Assembly: GCF_051401765.1 (NCBI RefSeq)
Contig: NW_027480492.1
Coordinates: 372,001-436,000, forward strand
Source: Calliopsis andreniformis
Taxonomy: Eukaryota > Arthropoda > Insecta > Hymenoptera > Andrenidae
Reading direction: 5' to 3'
Length of the DNA stretch: 64,000 bases
How positions within the stretch are numbered: the first letter of the stretch is position 1; every line of letters begins with the position of its first letter. The translations under genes and the position numbers were made by a program. Below are positions 1-12,094 of the stretch, one piece after another. Below the pieces are notes generated by a model. It did not search any database. It was not told the DNA's origin and saw nothing but the letters and a program-made list of their open reading frames with translations.

Positions 1-1384
1 CAATCGGCAATCCTCAATCCTCAACCATCACTCCTCAGTCCTCAATCCTCAATCCTCAATCCCCAATCCACAATCGTCAATTCTAAACCTCAACCTTCAA
101 TCCTCAGCACTTAACCCTCAATCCTCAGTCCGCAAGCCTCAATCCTCAATATTCAATTATCAATTCTCAATTCTCAATCCTCAATCCTCAACCATCAGTC
201 CACAATCCTGAATCCTCAACCCTCAATCCGCAATCCTCAATCCTCAATCGTCAATCCTCAATACGTATCCATCTATCCTCAATCCTCAATCCTCAATTCT
301 CAATCGTCAATTCACAATCCTCAATGGAAAATACTCAATTCTCAGTTTTCAATACTCAATCCTCAATCTTCAATCTTCAAATCTCAGTTCCCAAACATCA
401 ATTCTCAACACTCTATCCTCAACACTCAGTCCTCAATCTTCAATCATCAAATCTCAGTTCCCAAACATCAATTCTCAATACTCTGTCCTCAACACTCAGT
501 CCTCAATTTTCAATCAACAATCCCCAAACCTCGGTCTTCAATCCTCAATCCTCAATCCTCAACCCTCAACACTCAACCCTCAGTAATCAATCCTCAATCC
601 TCAATCCTCAATCCTCAATCATCAATTCTCAATCCTCAACATTCAATCCTGAACACTCAATCCTCAATGCTCAATCCTCAATCCTCTATCCTCAATCCTC
701 AATCCTCTATCCTCAATCCTCAATCCTCAATCGTCAATCCTGAATCCTCTGCCATCAATACTCAATTCTCAATCCCCAATACTCGATCCTCAATCGTCAA
801 TACTCAAACCTCAACCTTCAATCCTAAACCCTTAATCCTCAATCCTCAATCCTCAATCCTCAGTTTTCATTTCTCGATAAGATATCCTCAATTCTCTGTT
901 TTCAATACGCAGTCCTCAATGTTCAATCGTTAGTCCTCAATCATCAATCTTCCACCCTCAACCCTCAATCCTCAGTCCACGACACTCAATCTTCAATCCT
1001 CAATACTCAATCGTCAATCCTCAATCCTCAACCATCAATCCTCAGTCCTCAATCCTCAATCCTCAAACCTCAATCTTCAACCATCAATCATCAATCCTCA
1101 ATCCTCAATCGTCAATCCTCAAACCTCAACCTTCAACCCTCAACCCTTAATCCTCAATCCTCTATCCTCAATCATCAATTTTCAATCCTCAATAGAATAT
1201 CCTCAACTCTCAGTTCTCAATACTCAGTCCTCAATCTTCAATCGTCAGTCCTCAATCCTCAATCTTCAACCCTCAATCCTCAGTCCACGACACTCAATCT
1301 TCAATCCTCAATCCTCAATCGTCAATCCTCAATACTCATCCGTCTATCCGCAATCCTCAATCCTCAATTCTCAATCGCCAATTC
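1..1384 (+). repeat. Domain I opening block, copied at 14,285
   Basis: It carries anchors Y' 325, X 878 and X 1193. It is repeated at 14,285 to 15,668 with only a handful of substitutions seen by eye. It is cut by the window start: the matching copy extends further left. TCGGCAA near the start and an ACGTATCC patch near 270 are useful markers of this block. Confidence 0.85.
325..443 (+). repeat. Anchor cassette, family Y' (representative)
   Basis: An ordered run of 17 variant heptamers. This family opens with TGGAAAA in place of TAGAATA, then has TTCTCAG at unit 3, TTTTCAA at unit 4 and TTCCCAA at unit 10. An ATG overlaps its first base, which is why apparent open frames start here. Copies seen by eye start at 325, 1396, 9650, 10770, 14609, 15680, 20268 and 24735. 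In the 325, 1396, 10770, 14609 and 15680 copies the second half (ATCTCAG, TTCCCAA, ACATCAA) is repeated once more just downstream. Confidence 0.85.
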
Positions 1385-2081
1385 TCAATCCTCAATGGAA
1401 AATACTCAATTCTCTGTTTTCAATACTCAATCCTCAATCTTTAATCTTCAAATCTCAGTTCCCAAACATCAGTTCTCAACACTCTATCCTCAACACACAG
1501 TCCTCAATCTTCAATCATCAAATCTCAGTTCCCAAACATCAATTGTCAATACTCTATCATCAACACTCAGTCCTCAATCTTCAATCAACCATCCTCAAAC
1601 CTCAATCTTCAAACTTCAATCCTCGACTCTCAATCCTCAACCCTCAATCCTCAATCGTCAACCCTCAATCCTCAACCCTCAGCAATCAACCCTCAATCCT
1701 CAGTCCTCAAACCTCAATCAACAGTTCTCAATACTCAATCTTCAATCCTCAACACTCAATCCTCAAATCTCAATCCTCAATCCTCTATACTCAATCCTCA
1801 ACCCTTAATCCTCATTCCTCAATCCTCAATCCTCAATCTTCAATCCTCAACACTCAATCCTCAATTCTCAAACCTCAATCCTCTATACACAATCCTCAAT
1901 CCTCAGTCCTCAATCCTCAATCCACAATCCCCAATCGTCAATCCTCAATCCTCAACCATCAATCCTCAATCCTCGATCCCGAATCCTCAATCCTCAATCG
2001 TCAATCCTCAAACCTCAGCCTTCAATGCTCAACCATTAATCCTGAATCCTCAATCCTCAATCCTCAATATTCAATCCTCAA

Positions 2082-2200
2082 TAGAATAACCTCATATCTC
2101 AGTTTTCAATACTCAGTCCTCAATCTTCAATCGTCAGTCCTCAATCCTCAATCTACAACCCTCAATCCTCAATCCTCAGTCCACGACACTCAACCTTCAA
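2082..2200 (+). repeat. Anchor cassette, family X (representative)
   Basis: It opens TAGAATA, with TTTTCAA at unit 4 and TACTCAG at unit 5, then diverges from the other families and ends TCCACGA, CACTCAA at units 15 and 16. TCCACGA lies exactly 98 bases after the start in copies I measured (878 to 976; 2082 to 2180). Copies start at 878, 1193, 2082, 2999, 3692, 5771, 6869, 7832, 10105, 10616, 11456, 15162, 15477, 16366, 17283, 17976, 18939, 20723, 21234, 22470, 23044, 24280, 25006, 41367, 51710 and 54754. Only the last three are outside Domain I. Confidence 0.85.
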
Positions 2201-2305
2201 TCCTCAAACCCCAATCGTCAATACTCAATCCTCAACCTACAATCCTCAATCCTCAATCCTCTATCCCCAATCCTCAATACTCAATCCCCAATTCTCAGCC
2301 CTCAA

Positions 2306-2424
2306 TAGAAAATCCTCAATTCTCAGTTTTCAATACTCAATCATCAATCTAGAGTCTTCAAATCTTAGTTCCCAAACATCAATCTTCAACACTCTATCCT
2401 CAACACTCAGTCCTCAATCTTCAA
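2306..2424 (+). repeat. Anchor cassette, family Y (representative)
   Basis: It opens TAGAAAA (or TAAAAGA, TAGAAGA). Diagnostic units are ATCTTAG at 9, TTCCCAA at 10, ACATCAA at 11 and CACTCAG at 15. Copies start at 2306, 3230, 3916, 4189, 6414, 7093, 8056, 11680, 12706, 12979, 16590, 17514, 18200, 19163, 21458, 23268, 37513 and 41591. Eleven of them lie exactly 224 bp (32 heptamers) after an X anchor. Confidence 0.87.
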
Positions 2425-2720
2425 TCAACAATCCTCAAACCTCAATCTTCAATCTTCAATCCTCGACCCTCAATTCTCAATCCTCAATCCTCAATCCGCA
2501 ATCCTCAATCCTCAATCCTCAATCCTCAATCTTCAATCCTCGACCCTCAATCCTCAATCGTCAATCCTCAATCCGCAATCCTCAGTCCTCAATACTCAAA
2601 CCTCAATCCTCAACCCTCATTCCTCAGTCCTCAATCCTCAATCTTCAGTCCTCAATCCCCAACCCACAATCCTCAATCCTCAATCCTCAATCCTCAATCC
2701 TCAATCTTCAATCCTCAATC

Positions 2721-3058
2721 TTCAACCCTCAATCGTCAGTCCTCAGTCCACGACACTCAATCTTCAATCCTCAATCCTCAATCGGCAATCCTCAATCCTC
2801 AACCATCAATCCTCAATCCTCAATCCTCAATCCTCAATCCTCAATCCTCAATCGTCAATACTCAATCCTCAACTATCAATCCTCAATCCTCAATCCCCAA
2901 CCCTCAATCCGTTGTCGTTAATCCTCAAACATCAACCTTCATCCATCAACCCTTAATCCTCAATCCTCTAGCCTCAATCCTCAATTTTCAATCCTCAATA
3001 TAATTTCCTCAATTCTCAGTTTTCAATACTCGGTCCTCAATCTTCAATCGTCAGCCCT
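2721..3058 (+). repeat. Spacer block with diverged X anchor
   Basis: It holds the diverged X anchor at 2999 (TATAATT instead of TAGAATA) and a GTTGTCGTTAATCC patch near 2,910. It is repeated at offset 14,284; one visible difference is GCCTCAA at about 2,971 against TCCTCAA in the other copy. Confidence 0.75.
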
Positions 3059-4180
3059 CAATTCTCAATCTTCAACCCTCAATCCTGAATCCTCGGTCCA
3101 CGACTCTCAATTTTCAATCCTCAATTCTCAATCCTCAATCCTTAATCCTCAACCATCAATTCTCAGTCCTCAATCCTCAATTCTCAATCCTCAATCCTCA
3201 ATCCTCAATCCTCAATTCTCGGCCCCCAATAAAAGATCCTCAATTCTCAGTTTTCAATACTTAATCCTCAATCTACAATCTCCAATTCTCAGTTCCCGAA
3301 CATCAGTTCTCAACACTCTATCCACAACACTCAGTCCTCAATCTTCAATCAACAATCCCCAAACCTCAATCTTCAATCCTCAATCCTCAATCCTCAACCC
3401 TCAACTCTCAACCCTCAGTAATCAACACTCAATCCTCAAACTTCAATCCTCACTCATCAATTCTCAATCCTCAACATTCAATCCTCAACACTCAATCCTC
3501 AATCCTCAAACCTCAATCCTCAATCCTCAATCATCAATCCTCAATCGTCAATACTCAATCCTCAACAATCAATCCTCAATCCTCAATCCCCAATACCCAA
3601 TCCTCAATCGTCAATCCTCAATCCTCAACAATCAATACTCAACCCTTAATCCTCAATCCTCTATCCATAATCCACAATTTTCAATCCTCAATAGAATATC
3701 CTTAATTCTCAGTCTTCAATACTCAGTCCTCAATCTTCAATGGTCAGTCCTCAATCCTCAATCTTTAACACTCAATCCTCAATCCTCTGCCCACGACACT
3801 CAACCTATAATCCTCAAACCTGAATTGTCAATCCTCAATCCTCACCCTACAATCCTCAATCCTCAATCCTAAATCCACAATCCTCAATACTCAATCCTCA
3901 ATTCTCAGCACTCAATAGAAAATCCTCAATTCTCAGTTTTCAATACTCAATCCTCAATGTACAGTCTTCAAATCTTAGTTCCCAAACATCAATTCTCAAC
4001 ACTCTTTCCTCAACACTCAGTCCTCAATCTTCAATCGACAATCCTCTCACCTCAATCTTCAATCTTCAATCCTCGACACTCAATTCTCAATCCTCAATCC
4101 TCAATCCGCAATCCTCAACCCTCAATCCTCAATCCTCAATCTTCAATCCTCGACCCTCAATCCTCAACCCTCAATCCTCA
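3059..4180 (+). repeat. First copy of a 1.12 kb duplicated block
   Basis: Anchors are Y 3230, X 3692 and Y 3916. The block matches 6,243 to 7,357 at offset 3,184, falling to 3,177 after the loss of one heptamer near 3,530. This pair of copies is the probable site of the 3,177 bp difference between the two large copies of Domain I. Confidence 0.8.
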
Positions 4181-6242
4181 GCCCTCAATAGAAAATCCTC
4201 AATTCTCAGTTTTCAATACTCAATCCTCAATATACAGACTTCAAATCTTAGTTCCCAAACATCAATCCTCAACACTCTACCCTCAACACTCAGTACTCAA
4301 TCTTCAATCAACAATCCTCAAACCTCAATCTTCAATCTTCAATCCTCGACCCTCGAACCTCAATTCTCAATCCTCAATCCTCAATCCGCAATACTCAATC
4401 CTCAATCCTCAATCCTCAATCTTCAATCCTCGACCCTCAATGCTCAATCCTCAATCCTCAATCCGCAATCCTCAATCCTCAATACTCTAACCTCAATCCT
4501 CAACCCTCAATCCTCAATCCACAATCCCCAATCGTCAATCCTCAATCCTCAACCATCAATCCTCAATCCTCAAACCTCAACCTTCAATATTCAATGCTCA
4601 AACCTCAATTCACAACACTCAATCCTGAATTATCAGTGCTCTATACTCAATCCTCAATCCGCAACCATCAATCTTCAATCCTCAATCCTCAATCCTCAAT
4701 TGTCAATCTTCAACCCTCAATCCCGAATCCTCGGTCCACGACTCTCAATTTTCAATCCTCAATACTCAATCCTCAATCCTTAATCCTCAACCATCAATTC
4801 TCAGTCCTCAATCCTCAATTCTCAATCCTCAATCCTCAATCCTCAATCCTCAATCCTCAATCCTCAATCTTCAATCCTCAATCCGCTACCATCAATTTTC
4901 AGTAGTCAATCCTCAATCCTCAATTCTCAATCCTCATTAGAATATCCTCAATTGTCAGTTTTCTATACTCAATCCTCAATCTTCAATATTCAAATCTCAA
5001 TCCTTAAACCTCAAACGTCAATCCTCAATGATCAATCCTCAATCCGCAATCCTCAGTCCTCAAACCTCATTCCTCAATATTCAATGCTCAAACCTCAATT
5101 CACAACACTCAATCCTGAATTATCAGTTCTCTATACTCAATCCTCAATCCGCAACCATCAATCATCAATCCTCAATCCTCAATCCTCAATTCTCAATCCT
5201 CAATCCTCAATCCACAATCCCCAATCGTCAATCCTCAATCCTCAACCATCAATCCTCAATCCTCGATCCCCAATCCTCAATCCTCAATCGTCAATCCTCA
5301 AACCTCAACCTTCAATATTCAATGCTCAAACCTCAATTCACAACACTCAATCCTGAATTATCAGTGCTCTATACTCAATCCTCAATCCGCAACCATCAAT
5401 CTTCAATCCTCAATCCTCAATCCTCAATTCTCAATCTTCAACCCTCAATCCCGAATCCTCGGTCCACGACTCTCAATTTTCAATCCTCAATACTCAATCC
5501 TCAATCCTTAATCCTCAACCATCAATTCTCAGTCCTCAATCCTCAATTCTCAATCCCCCATGCTCAATCCCCAATCCTCTATCCTCAATCATCAATACTG
5601 AATCCTCAATCCTCCACCCCGAATCGTCAACCCTCAATCCTCATCCATCAATCCTCAATTCTCAATCCCCAATCATCAATCTTCAATCGTCAATCCTCAA
5701 ACCTCAACCTTCAATTCTCAACCCTTAATCCTCAATACTCTATCCTCAATCCTCAATTTTCAATCCTCAATAGAATATCCTTAATTCTCAGTTTTCAATG
5801 CTCAGTCCTGAATCTTCAATCGTCAGTCCTCAATCCTCAATCTTCAACTCTCGATCCTCAATCCTCAGTCCACGACACTCAATCTTCAATCCTCAATCCC
5901 AATGGTCAATCCTCAATCCTCAACCATCAACCCTCAGTCCTCAATTCACAATCCTCAATCCTCAATATTCAACCATCAATCATCAACCCTCAATGTTCAA
6001 TCCTCAATCCTCAATCCTCAATCCTCAATCCACAATCCCCAATCGTCAATCCTCAATCCTCAACCATCAATCCTCAATCCTCGATCCCCAATCCTCCATC
6101 CCCAATCGTCTATCCTCAAACCTCAACCTTCAATATTCAATGCTCAAACCTCAATTCACAACACTCAACCCTGAATTATCAGTGCTCTATACTCAATCCT
6201 CAATCCGCAACCATCAATCTTCAATCCTCAATCCTCAATCCT
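4181..6242 (+). repeat. Region with a locally amplified sub-block
   Basis: Anchors are Y 4189, Z 4938 and X 5771. A sub-block beginning AATGCTCAAACCTC and running past GAATTATCAG recurs at about 4,594, 5,084, 5,322 and 6,140. In three of these it continues into a GGTCCACGACTC patch. Positions 3,905 to 5,450, which include the first part of this region, are copied at 12,695 to 14,240 (offset 8,790). The longest + strand open frame in the window (5,028 to 6,329) falls here and is a product of the repeat. Confidence 0.78.
4938..5056 (+). repeat. Anchor cassette, family Z (representative)
   Basis: It opens TAGAATA after a CAT-T context, with TTGTCAG at unit 3 and TTTTCTA at unit 4. It is followed by TGATCAA and TCCGCAA about 90 bases downstream. 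Copies start at 4938, 7527, 12156, 13728, 18634, 21934, 23744, 26884 (diverged), 27534, 29671, 31329, 34164, 37241, 37814, 41899, 45547, 47493, 61992 and 62181. It is the only family common in both domains. Confidence 0.85.
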
Positions 6243-7357
6243 CAATTCTCAATCTTCAACCCTCAATCCCGAATCCTCGGTCCACGACTCTCAATTTTCA
6301 ATCCTCAATACTCAATCCTCAATCCTTAATCCTCAACCATCAATTCTCAGTCCTCAATCCTCAATTCTCAATCCTCAATCCTCAATCCTCAATCCTCAAT
6401 TCTCGGGCCCCAATAAAAGATCCTCAATTCTCAGTTTTCAATACTCAATCCTCAATCTACAATCTCCAATTCTCAGTTCCCGAACATCAGTTCTCAACAC
6501 TCTATCCACAACACTCAGTCCTCAATCTTCAATCAACAATCCCCAAACCTCAATCTTCAATCCTCAATCCTCAATACTCAACCCTCAACTCTCAACCCTC
6601 AGTAATCAACACTCAATCCTCAAACCTCAATCCTCAATCATCAATTCTCAATCTCCAACATTCAATCCTCAACACTCAATCCTCAATCCTCAAACCTCAA
6701 TCCTCAATCCTCAATCCTCAATCGTCAATACTCAATCCTCAACAATCAATCCTCAATCCTCAATCCCCAATACCCAATCCTCAATCGTCAATCCTCAATC
6801 CTCAACAATCAATCCTCAACCCTTAATCCTCTATCCTCTATCCTTAATCCACAATTTTCAATCCTCAATAGAATATCCTTAATTCTCAGTTTTCAATACT
6901 CAGTCCTCAATCTTCAATGGTCAGTCCTCAATCCTCAATCTTTAACACTAAATCCTCAGTCCTCTGCCCACGACACTCAACCTTCAATCCTCAAACCTGA
7001 ATTGTCAATCCTCAATCCTCACCCTACAATCCTCAATCCTCAATCCTAAATCCACAATCCTCAATACTCAATCCTCAATTCTCAGCACTCAATAGAAAAT
7101 CCTCAATTCTCAGTTTTCAATACTCAATCCTCAATGTACAGTCTTCAAATCTTAGTTCCCAAACATCAATTCTCAACACTCTATCCTCAACACTCAGTCC
7201 TCAATCTTCAATCGACAATCCTCTAACCTCAATCTTCAATCTTCAATCCTCGACACTCAATTCTCAATCCTCAATCCTCAATCCGCAATACTCAACCCTC
7301 AATCCTCAATCCTCAATCTTCAATCCTCGACCCTCAATCCTCAACCCTCAATCCTCA
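6243..7357 (+). repeat. Second copy of the 1.12 kb duplicated block
   Basis: Anchors are Y 6414, X 6869 and Y 7093, in the same order and almost the same spacing as in 3,059 to 4,180. The distal part, from about 6,948, is the source match for 18,055 onward (offset 11,107). Confidence 0.8.
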
Positions 7358-8673
7358 ACCCTCAACCCTCATTCCTCAGTCCTCAACCCTCAATCTTCAG
7401 TCCTCAATCCCCAATCCACAATCCTCAATCCTCAATCCTCAATCCTCAATCCTCAATCCTCAATCCTCAATCCGCATCCATCAATCTTCAATCCTCAATC
7501 CTCAATCCTAAATTCTCAATCTTCATTAGAATATCCTCAATTGTCAGTTTTCTATAGTCAATCCTCAATCCTCAATATTCAAATCTCAATCCTCAAACCT
7601 CAAACCTCAATCCTCAGTGATCAATCCTCAATCCGCAATCCTCAGTCCTCAAACTTCATTCCTCAATATTCAATGCTCAACCCTCAATTCACAACACTCA
7701 ATCCTCAATTATCAGTGCCCTATACTCAATCCTCAAACCTCAATCCTCAATATTCAATCCTCAATCAATCATAATTACTCAATCCTCAATCTTCAATCCT
7801 CAATCCTCAATCCTCAATTTTCAATCCTCAATAGAATAACCTCAATTCTCAGTTTTCAATACACAGTCCTCAATCTTCAATCGTCAGTCCTCAATCCTCA
7901 ATCTACAACCCTCAATTCTCAATCCTCAGTCCACGACACTCAACCTTCAATCCTCAAACCTCAATCGTCAATCCTCAATCCTCAACCTACAATCCTCAAT
8001 CCTCAATCCTCAGTCACCAATCCTCAATACTCAATCCTCAATTCTCAGCCCTCAATAGAATATCCTCAATTCTCAGTTTTCAACACTCAATCCTCAATCT
8101 ACAGGCTTCAAATCTTAGTTCCCAAACATCAATCCTCAACACTCTATCCTCAACACTCAGTCCTCAGTCTTCTATCGACAATCCTCAAACCTCAATCTTC
8201 AATCATCAATCCTCGACCCTGAATTCTCAATCCTCAATCCTCAATCCGCAATCCTCAATCCTCAATCCTCAATCCTCAATCCTCAATCCTCAATCCTCAA
8301 TCCTCAATCCTCAATCTTCAATCCTCAATACTCAACCTTCAATCCTCAATCCTCAGTCCTCAAACCTCAATTCCGAATTCTCAATCCTGAATCCTCAATC
8401 TTCAGCCCTCAGTCCTCAACAATCAGTTGTCAAACCTCAGACCGAAATCCTCAATCCTCAACCCTCAGTCCTCATCCTCAATTCTCAATTCTCAATCCTC
8501 AATCCTCAATCCTCAATCCTCAATCCTCAGCCCTCATCCTCAATCCTCAATCCTCAACCCTCAGCCTTCAATCCTCAATTCTCAATCCTCAATCCTCAGT
8601 CCTCAGTCCTCAATCCTCAATCCTCAATCCTCAATCATCAATCCTCAATCCTCAGTCCTCAAACCTCAGTCCT
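7358..8673 (+). repeat. Block Z, X, Y copied at 18,465
   Basis: Anchors are Z 7527, X 7832 and Y 8056. It is repeated at offset 11,107 (18,465 to 19,780). The last 300 bases hold the first 'ATCCTC following CCTC' six-base units, which shift the 7-base phase by one, together with an ACAATCAGTTGT dyad near 8,420. Confidence 0.8.
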
Positions 8674-9187
8674 GAATCCTCAATCCTGAATCCTCAATCT
8701 TCAGCCCTCACTCCTCAACAATCAGTTGTCAATCCTCAATCCTCAATAGAGTATCATCAATTCACAGTTTTCATTACTCAATACTCAATCTGCAATCTTC
8801 AAATCTCTATCCACAAACATCCATTCTCATCACTCAACCCTCAACACTCAGTCCCCAATCCTCAATATTCAATCCTCAATCCTCAATCCTCAATCCACAA
8901 TCCTCAAACTTCAATCCTCGAAACTCAGCCTTCAATGCTCAATCCTCAATCCTCAATCCTCAATCCTCAATCCTCAATCCTCAATCTTCAATCCTCAATA
9001 CTCAACCTTCAATCCTCAATCCTCAGTCCTCAAACCTCAATCCTTATTCTTCAATCCTCAATACCCAATCCTCAATCTTCAATCCTCCATCCTCAATCCT
9101 CAATTCTCAATCCTCAATCCTCAGTCCTCAGCCCTCAAACTTCAATCCTCAACCCTCAGTCCTCATCCTCAATCCTCAATCCTCAAT
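8674..9187 (+). repeat. W-anchor block absent from the second Domain I copy
   Basis: It accounts for a net 489 bp difference: to the left the matching copy is at offset 11,107, to the right at offset 10,618. It contains the dyad at 8,718 and the W anchor at 8,747, which is otherwise a Domain II family. The following 250 bases resemble 57,060 to 57,400. Confidence 0.75.
8747..8865 (+). repeat. Anchor cassette, family W (representative)
   Basis: It opens TAGAGTA, TCATCAA, TTCACAG, with TCTGCAA at unit 7, ATCTCTA at unit 9, TCCACAA at unit 10 and CACTCAG at unit 15. Copies start at 8747, 51025, 54069, 55236, 56874, 61111 and 63401. It shares TTCACAG, TCCACAA and TTCTCAT with family P, so the two look like sister families. 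The 8747 copy is the only one in Domain I. Confidence 0.85.
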
Positions 9188-10750
9188 CCTCAATCCTCAA
9201 TCTTCAATCCTCAATACTCAACCTTCAATCCTCAATCCTCAGTCCTCAAACCTCAATTCCGAATTCTCAATCCTGAATCCTCAATCTTCAGCCCTCAGTC
9301 CTCAACAATCAGTTGTCAATCCTCAGTCCCAAATCCTCAATCCTCAACCCTCAGTCCCCATCCTCAATCCTCAATTCTCAATCCTAAATCCTCAATCCTC
9401 AATCCTCAATCTTCAGTCCTCAATCCGCAACCCTTAATCCTCAATCCTCAGTCCGCAAGCCTCCATCCTCAATATTCAATTTTACCAATCCTCAATTCTC
9501 AATCCTCAATCCTCAACCCTCAGTCCTCAATCCTGAATCCTCAATCCTCATTCCGCAATCCTCAATCATCAATCGTCAATCCTCAATACTCATCCGTCTA
9601 TCCGCAATCCTCAATCCTCAATTCACAATCGCCAATTCACAATCCTCAATGGAAAATTCTCAATTCTCAGTTTTCAATACTCAATCCTCAATCTTTAATC
9701 TTCAAATCTCACTTCCCATACATCAATTCTCGACACTCTATTCTCAACACTCAGTCCTCAATCTTCAATCATCAAATCTCAGTTCCCAAACATGAATTCT
9801 CAATAATCTATCCTCAACGCTCAGTCCTCAATCTTCAATCAACAATCCTCAAACCTCAATCTTCAATCTTCAATCCTCGACCCTCAATCCTCAATCCTCA
9901 ATCCTCAATCGTCAACGCTCAATCCTCAACCATCAGTAATCAACCCTCAATCCTCAGTCCTCGAACCTCAATCATCAGTTCTCAGTCCTCAATCCTCAAT
10001 CCTCAACACTCAATCCTCAAATCTCAATCCTCAATCCTCTATACTCAATCCTCAACCCTTAATCCCCAATCCTCAATCCTCAATCCTCAATTTTCAATCC
10101 TCAATAGAATATCCTCAATTCTCAGTTTTCAATGCTCAGTCCTCAATCTTCAATCGTTAGTCCTCAATCCTCAATCTTCACCACTCAATCCTCAATCCTC
10201 AGTACACGACACTGAATCCTCAATCCTCAATCCCCAATGGTCAATCCTCAATCCTCAACCATCAACCCTCAGTCCTGAGTTCACAATCCTCAATCCTCAA
10301 TATTCAACCATCAATCATCAATCCTCAATGTTCAATACTCAACAATCAATCCTCAATCCTCAATCCTCAACCCTCAGTAATCAACCCTCAATCCTTAGTC
10401 CTCAATCCTCAATCATCAGTTCTCAATCCTCAATCTTCAATCCTCAACACTCAATCCTCAATTCTCAATCCTCAATGCTCTATACTCAATCCTCATTCCT
10501 CAATCCTCAATCCTCAATCCACAATCCCCAATCGTCAATCCTCAAACCTCAACCTTCAATGCTCAACCCTTAACCCTGATTCCTCAATCCTCAATCCTCA
10601 ATTTTCAATCCTCAATAGAATAACCTCAATTCTCAGTTTTCTATACTCAGTCCTCAATCTTCAATCGCCAGTCCTCAATCCTCAATCTACAACCCTCAAT
10701 CCTCAATCCTCAGTCCACGACACTCAACCTTCAATCCTCAAACCTCAATC
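9188..10750 (+). repeat. Block Y', X, X copied at 19,806
   Basis: Anchors are Y' 9650, X 10105 and X 10616. It is repeated at 19,806 to 21,368 (offset 10,618) with few visible substitutions. A TTTTACCAATCC patch near 9,481 is a marker. The block breaks off soon after the X anchor, where a Y anchor 224 bases later would be expected; instead a Y' anchor follows at 10,770. Confidence 0.82.
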
Positions 10751-12094
10751 GTCAATCCTCAATCCTCAATGGAAAATACTCAATTCTCTGTTTTCAATAC
10801 TCAATCCTCAATCTTTAATCTTCAAATCTCAGTTCCCAAACATCAGTTCTCAACACTCTATCCTCAACACACAGTCCTCAATCTTCAATCATCAAATCTC
10901 AGTTCCCAAACATCAATTGTCAATACTCTATCATCAACACTCAATCCTCAATCTTCAATCAACCATCCTCAAACCTCAATCTTCAAACTTCAATCCTCGA
11001 CTCTCAATCCTCAACCCTCAATCCTCAATCGTCAACCCTCAATCCTCAACCCTCAGCAATCAACCCTCAATCCTCAGTCCTCAAACCTCAATCAACAGTT
11101 CTCAATACTCAATCTTCAATCCTCAACACTCAATCCTCAAATCTCAATCCTCAATCCTCTATACTCAATCCTCAACCCTTAATCCTCATTCCTCAATCCT
11201 CAATCCTCAATCTTCAATCCTCAACACTCAATCCTCAATTCTCAAACCTCAATCCTCTATACACAATCCTCAATCCTCAGTCCTCAATCCTCAATCCACA
11301 ATCCCCAATCGTCAATCCTCAATCCTCAACCATCAATCCTCAATCCTCGATCCCGAATCCTCAATCCTCAATCGTCAATCCTCAAACCTCAGCCTTCAAT
11401 GCTCAACCATTAATCCTGAATCCTCAATCCTCAATCCTCAATATTCAATCCTCAATAGAATAACCTCATATCTCAGTTTTCAATACTCAGTCCTCAATCT
11501 TCAATCGTCAGTCCTCAATCCTCAATCTACAACCCTCAATCCTCAATCCTCAGTCCACGACACTCAACCTTCAATGCTCAAACCCCAATCGTCAATACTC
11601 AATCCTCAACCTACAATCCTCAATCCTCAATCCTCTATCCCCAATCCTCAATACTCAATCCCCAATTCTCAGCCCTCAATAGAAAATCCTCAATTCTCAG
11701 TTTTCAATACTCAATCATCAATCTAGAGTCTTCAAATCTTAGTTCCCAAACATCAATCTTCAACACTCTATCCTCAACACTCAGTCCTCAATCTTCAATC
11801 AACAATCCTCAAACCTCAATCTTCAATCTTCAATCCTCGACCCTCAATTCTCAATCCTCAATCCTCAATCCGCAATCCTCAATCCTCAATCCTCAATCCT
11901 CAATCTTCAATCCTCGACCCTCAATCCTCAATCGTCAATCCTCAATCCGCAATCCTCAGTCCTCAATACTCAAACCTCAATCCTCAACCCTCATTCCTCA
12001 GTCCTCAATCCTCAATCTTCAGTCCTCAATCCCCAACCCACAATCCTCAATCCTCAATCCTCAATCCTCAATCCTCAATCTTCAATCCTCAATC
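10751..12094 (+). repeat. Second copy of the triplicated Y', X, Y block
   Basis: Anchors are Y' 10770, X 11456 and Y 11680, each 9,374 bases after those at 1396, 2082 and 2306. A few substitutions separate the copies (for example CAGTCCT against CAATCCT near 10,940). It appears spliced into a higher-order unit running X, Y, Z. Confidence 0.87.

Larger units (their letters stand above)
1385..2720 (+). repeat. Triplicated block with anchors Y', X, Y
   Basis: Anchors are Y' 1396, X 2082 and Y 2306. Near-identical copies lie at about 10,759 to 12,094 (offset 9,374) and 15,669 to 17,004 (offset 14,284). The match to the first of these ends sharply near 2,720, where this copy goes on with TCTTCAA and the other with TCCGCAA. 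Confidence 0.88.

Noticed and set aside
324..743. Apparent conserved start MENTQFSVF at several loci, suggesting a paralogous protein family
   Set aside because: The shared start is the Y' anchor, whose TGGAAAA unit after CAA creates an ATG. The similarity is DNA-level block duplication: other anchor families show the same conservation without a start codon and in other frames.
5028..6329. A 433-codon open frame, the longest of many + strand frames rich in SILNPQS
   Set aside because: It is the heptamer read in triplets. The unit has no stop in any + frame, so long frames are expected by chance. Overlapping frames of similar composition exist at the same place, stops fall in all frames alike, and no ribosome-binding site, domain or codon bias is present.
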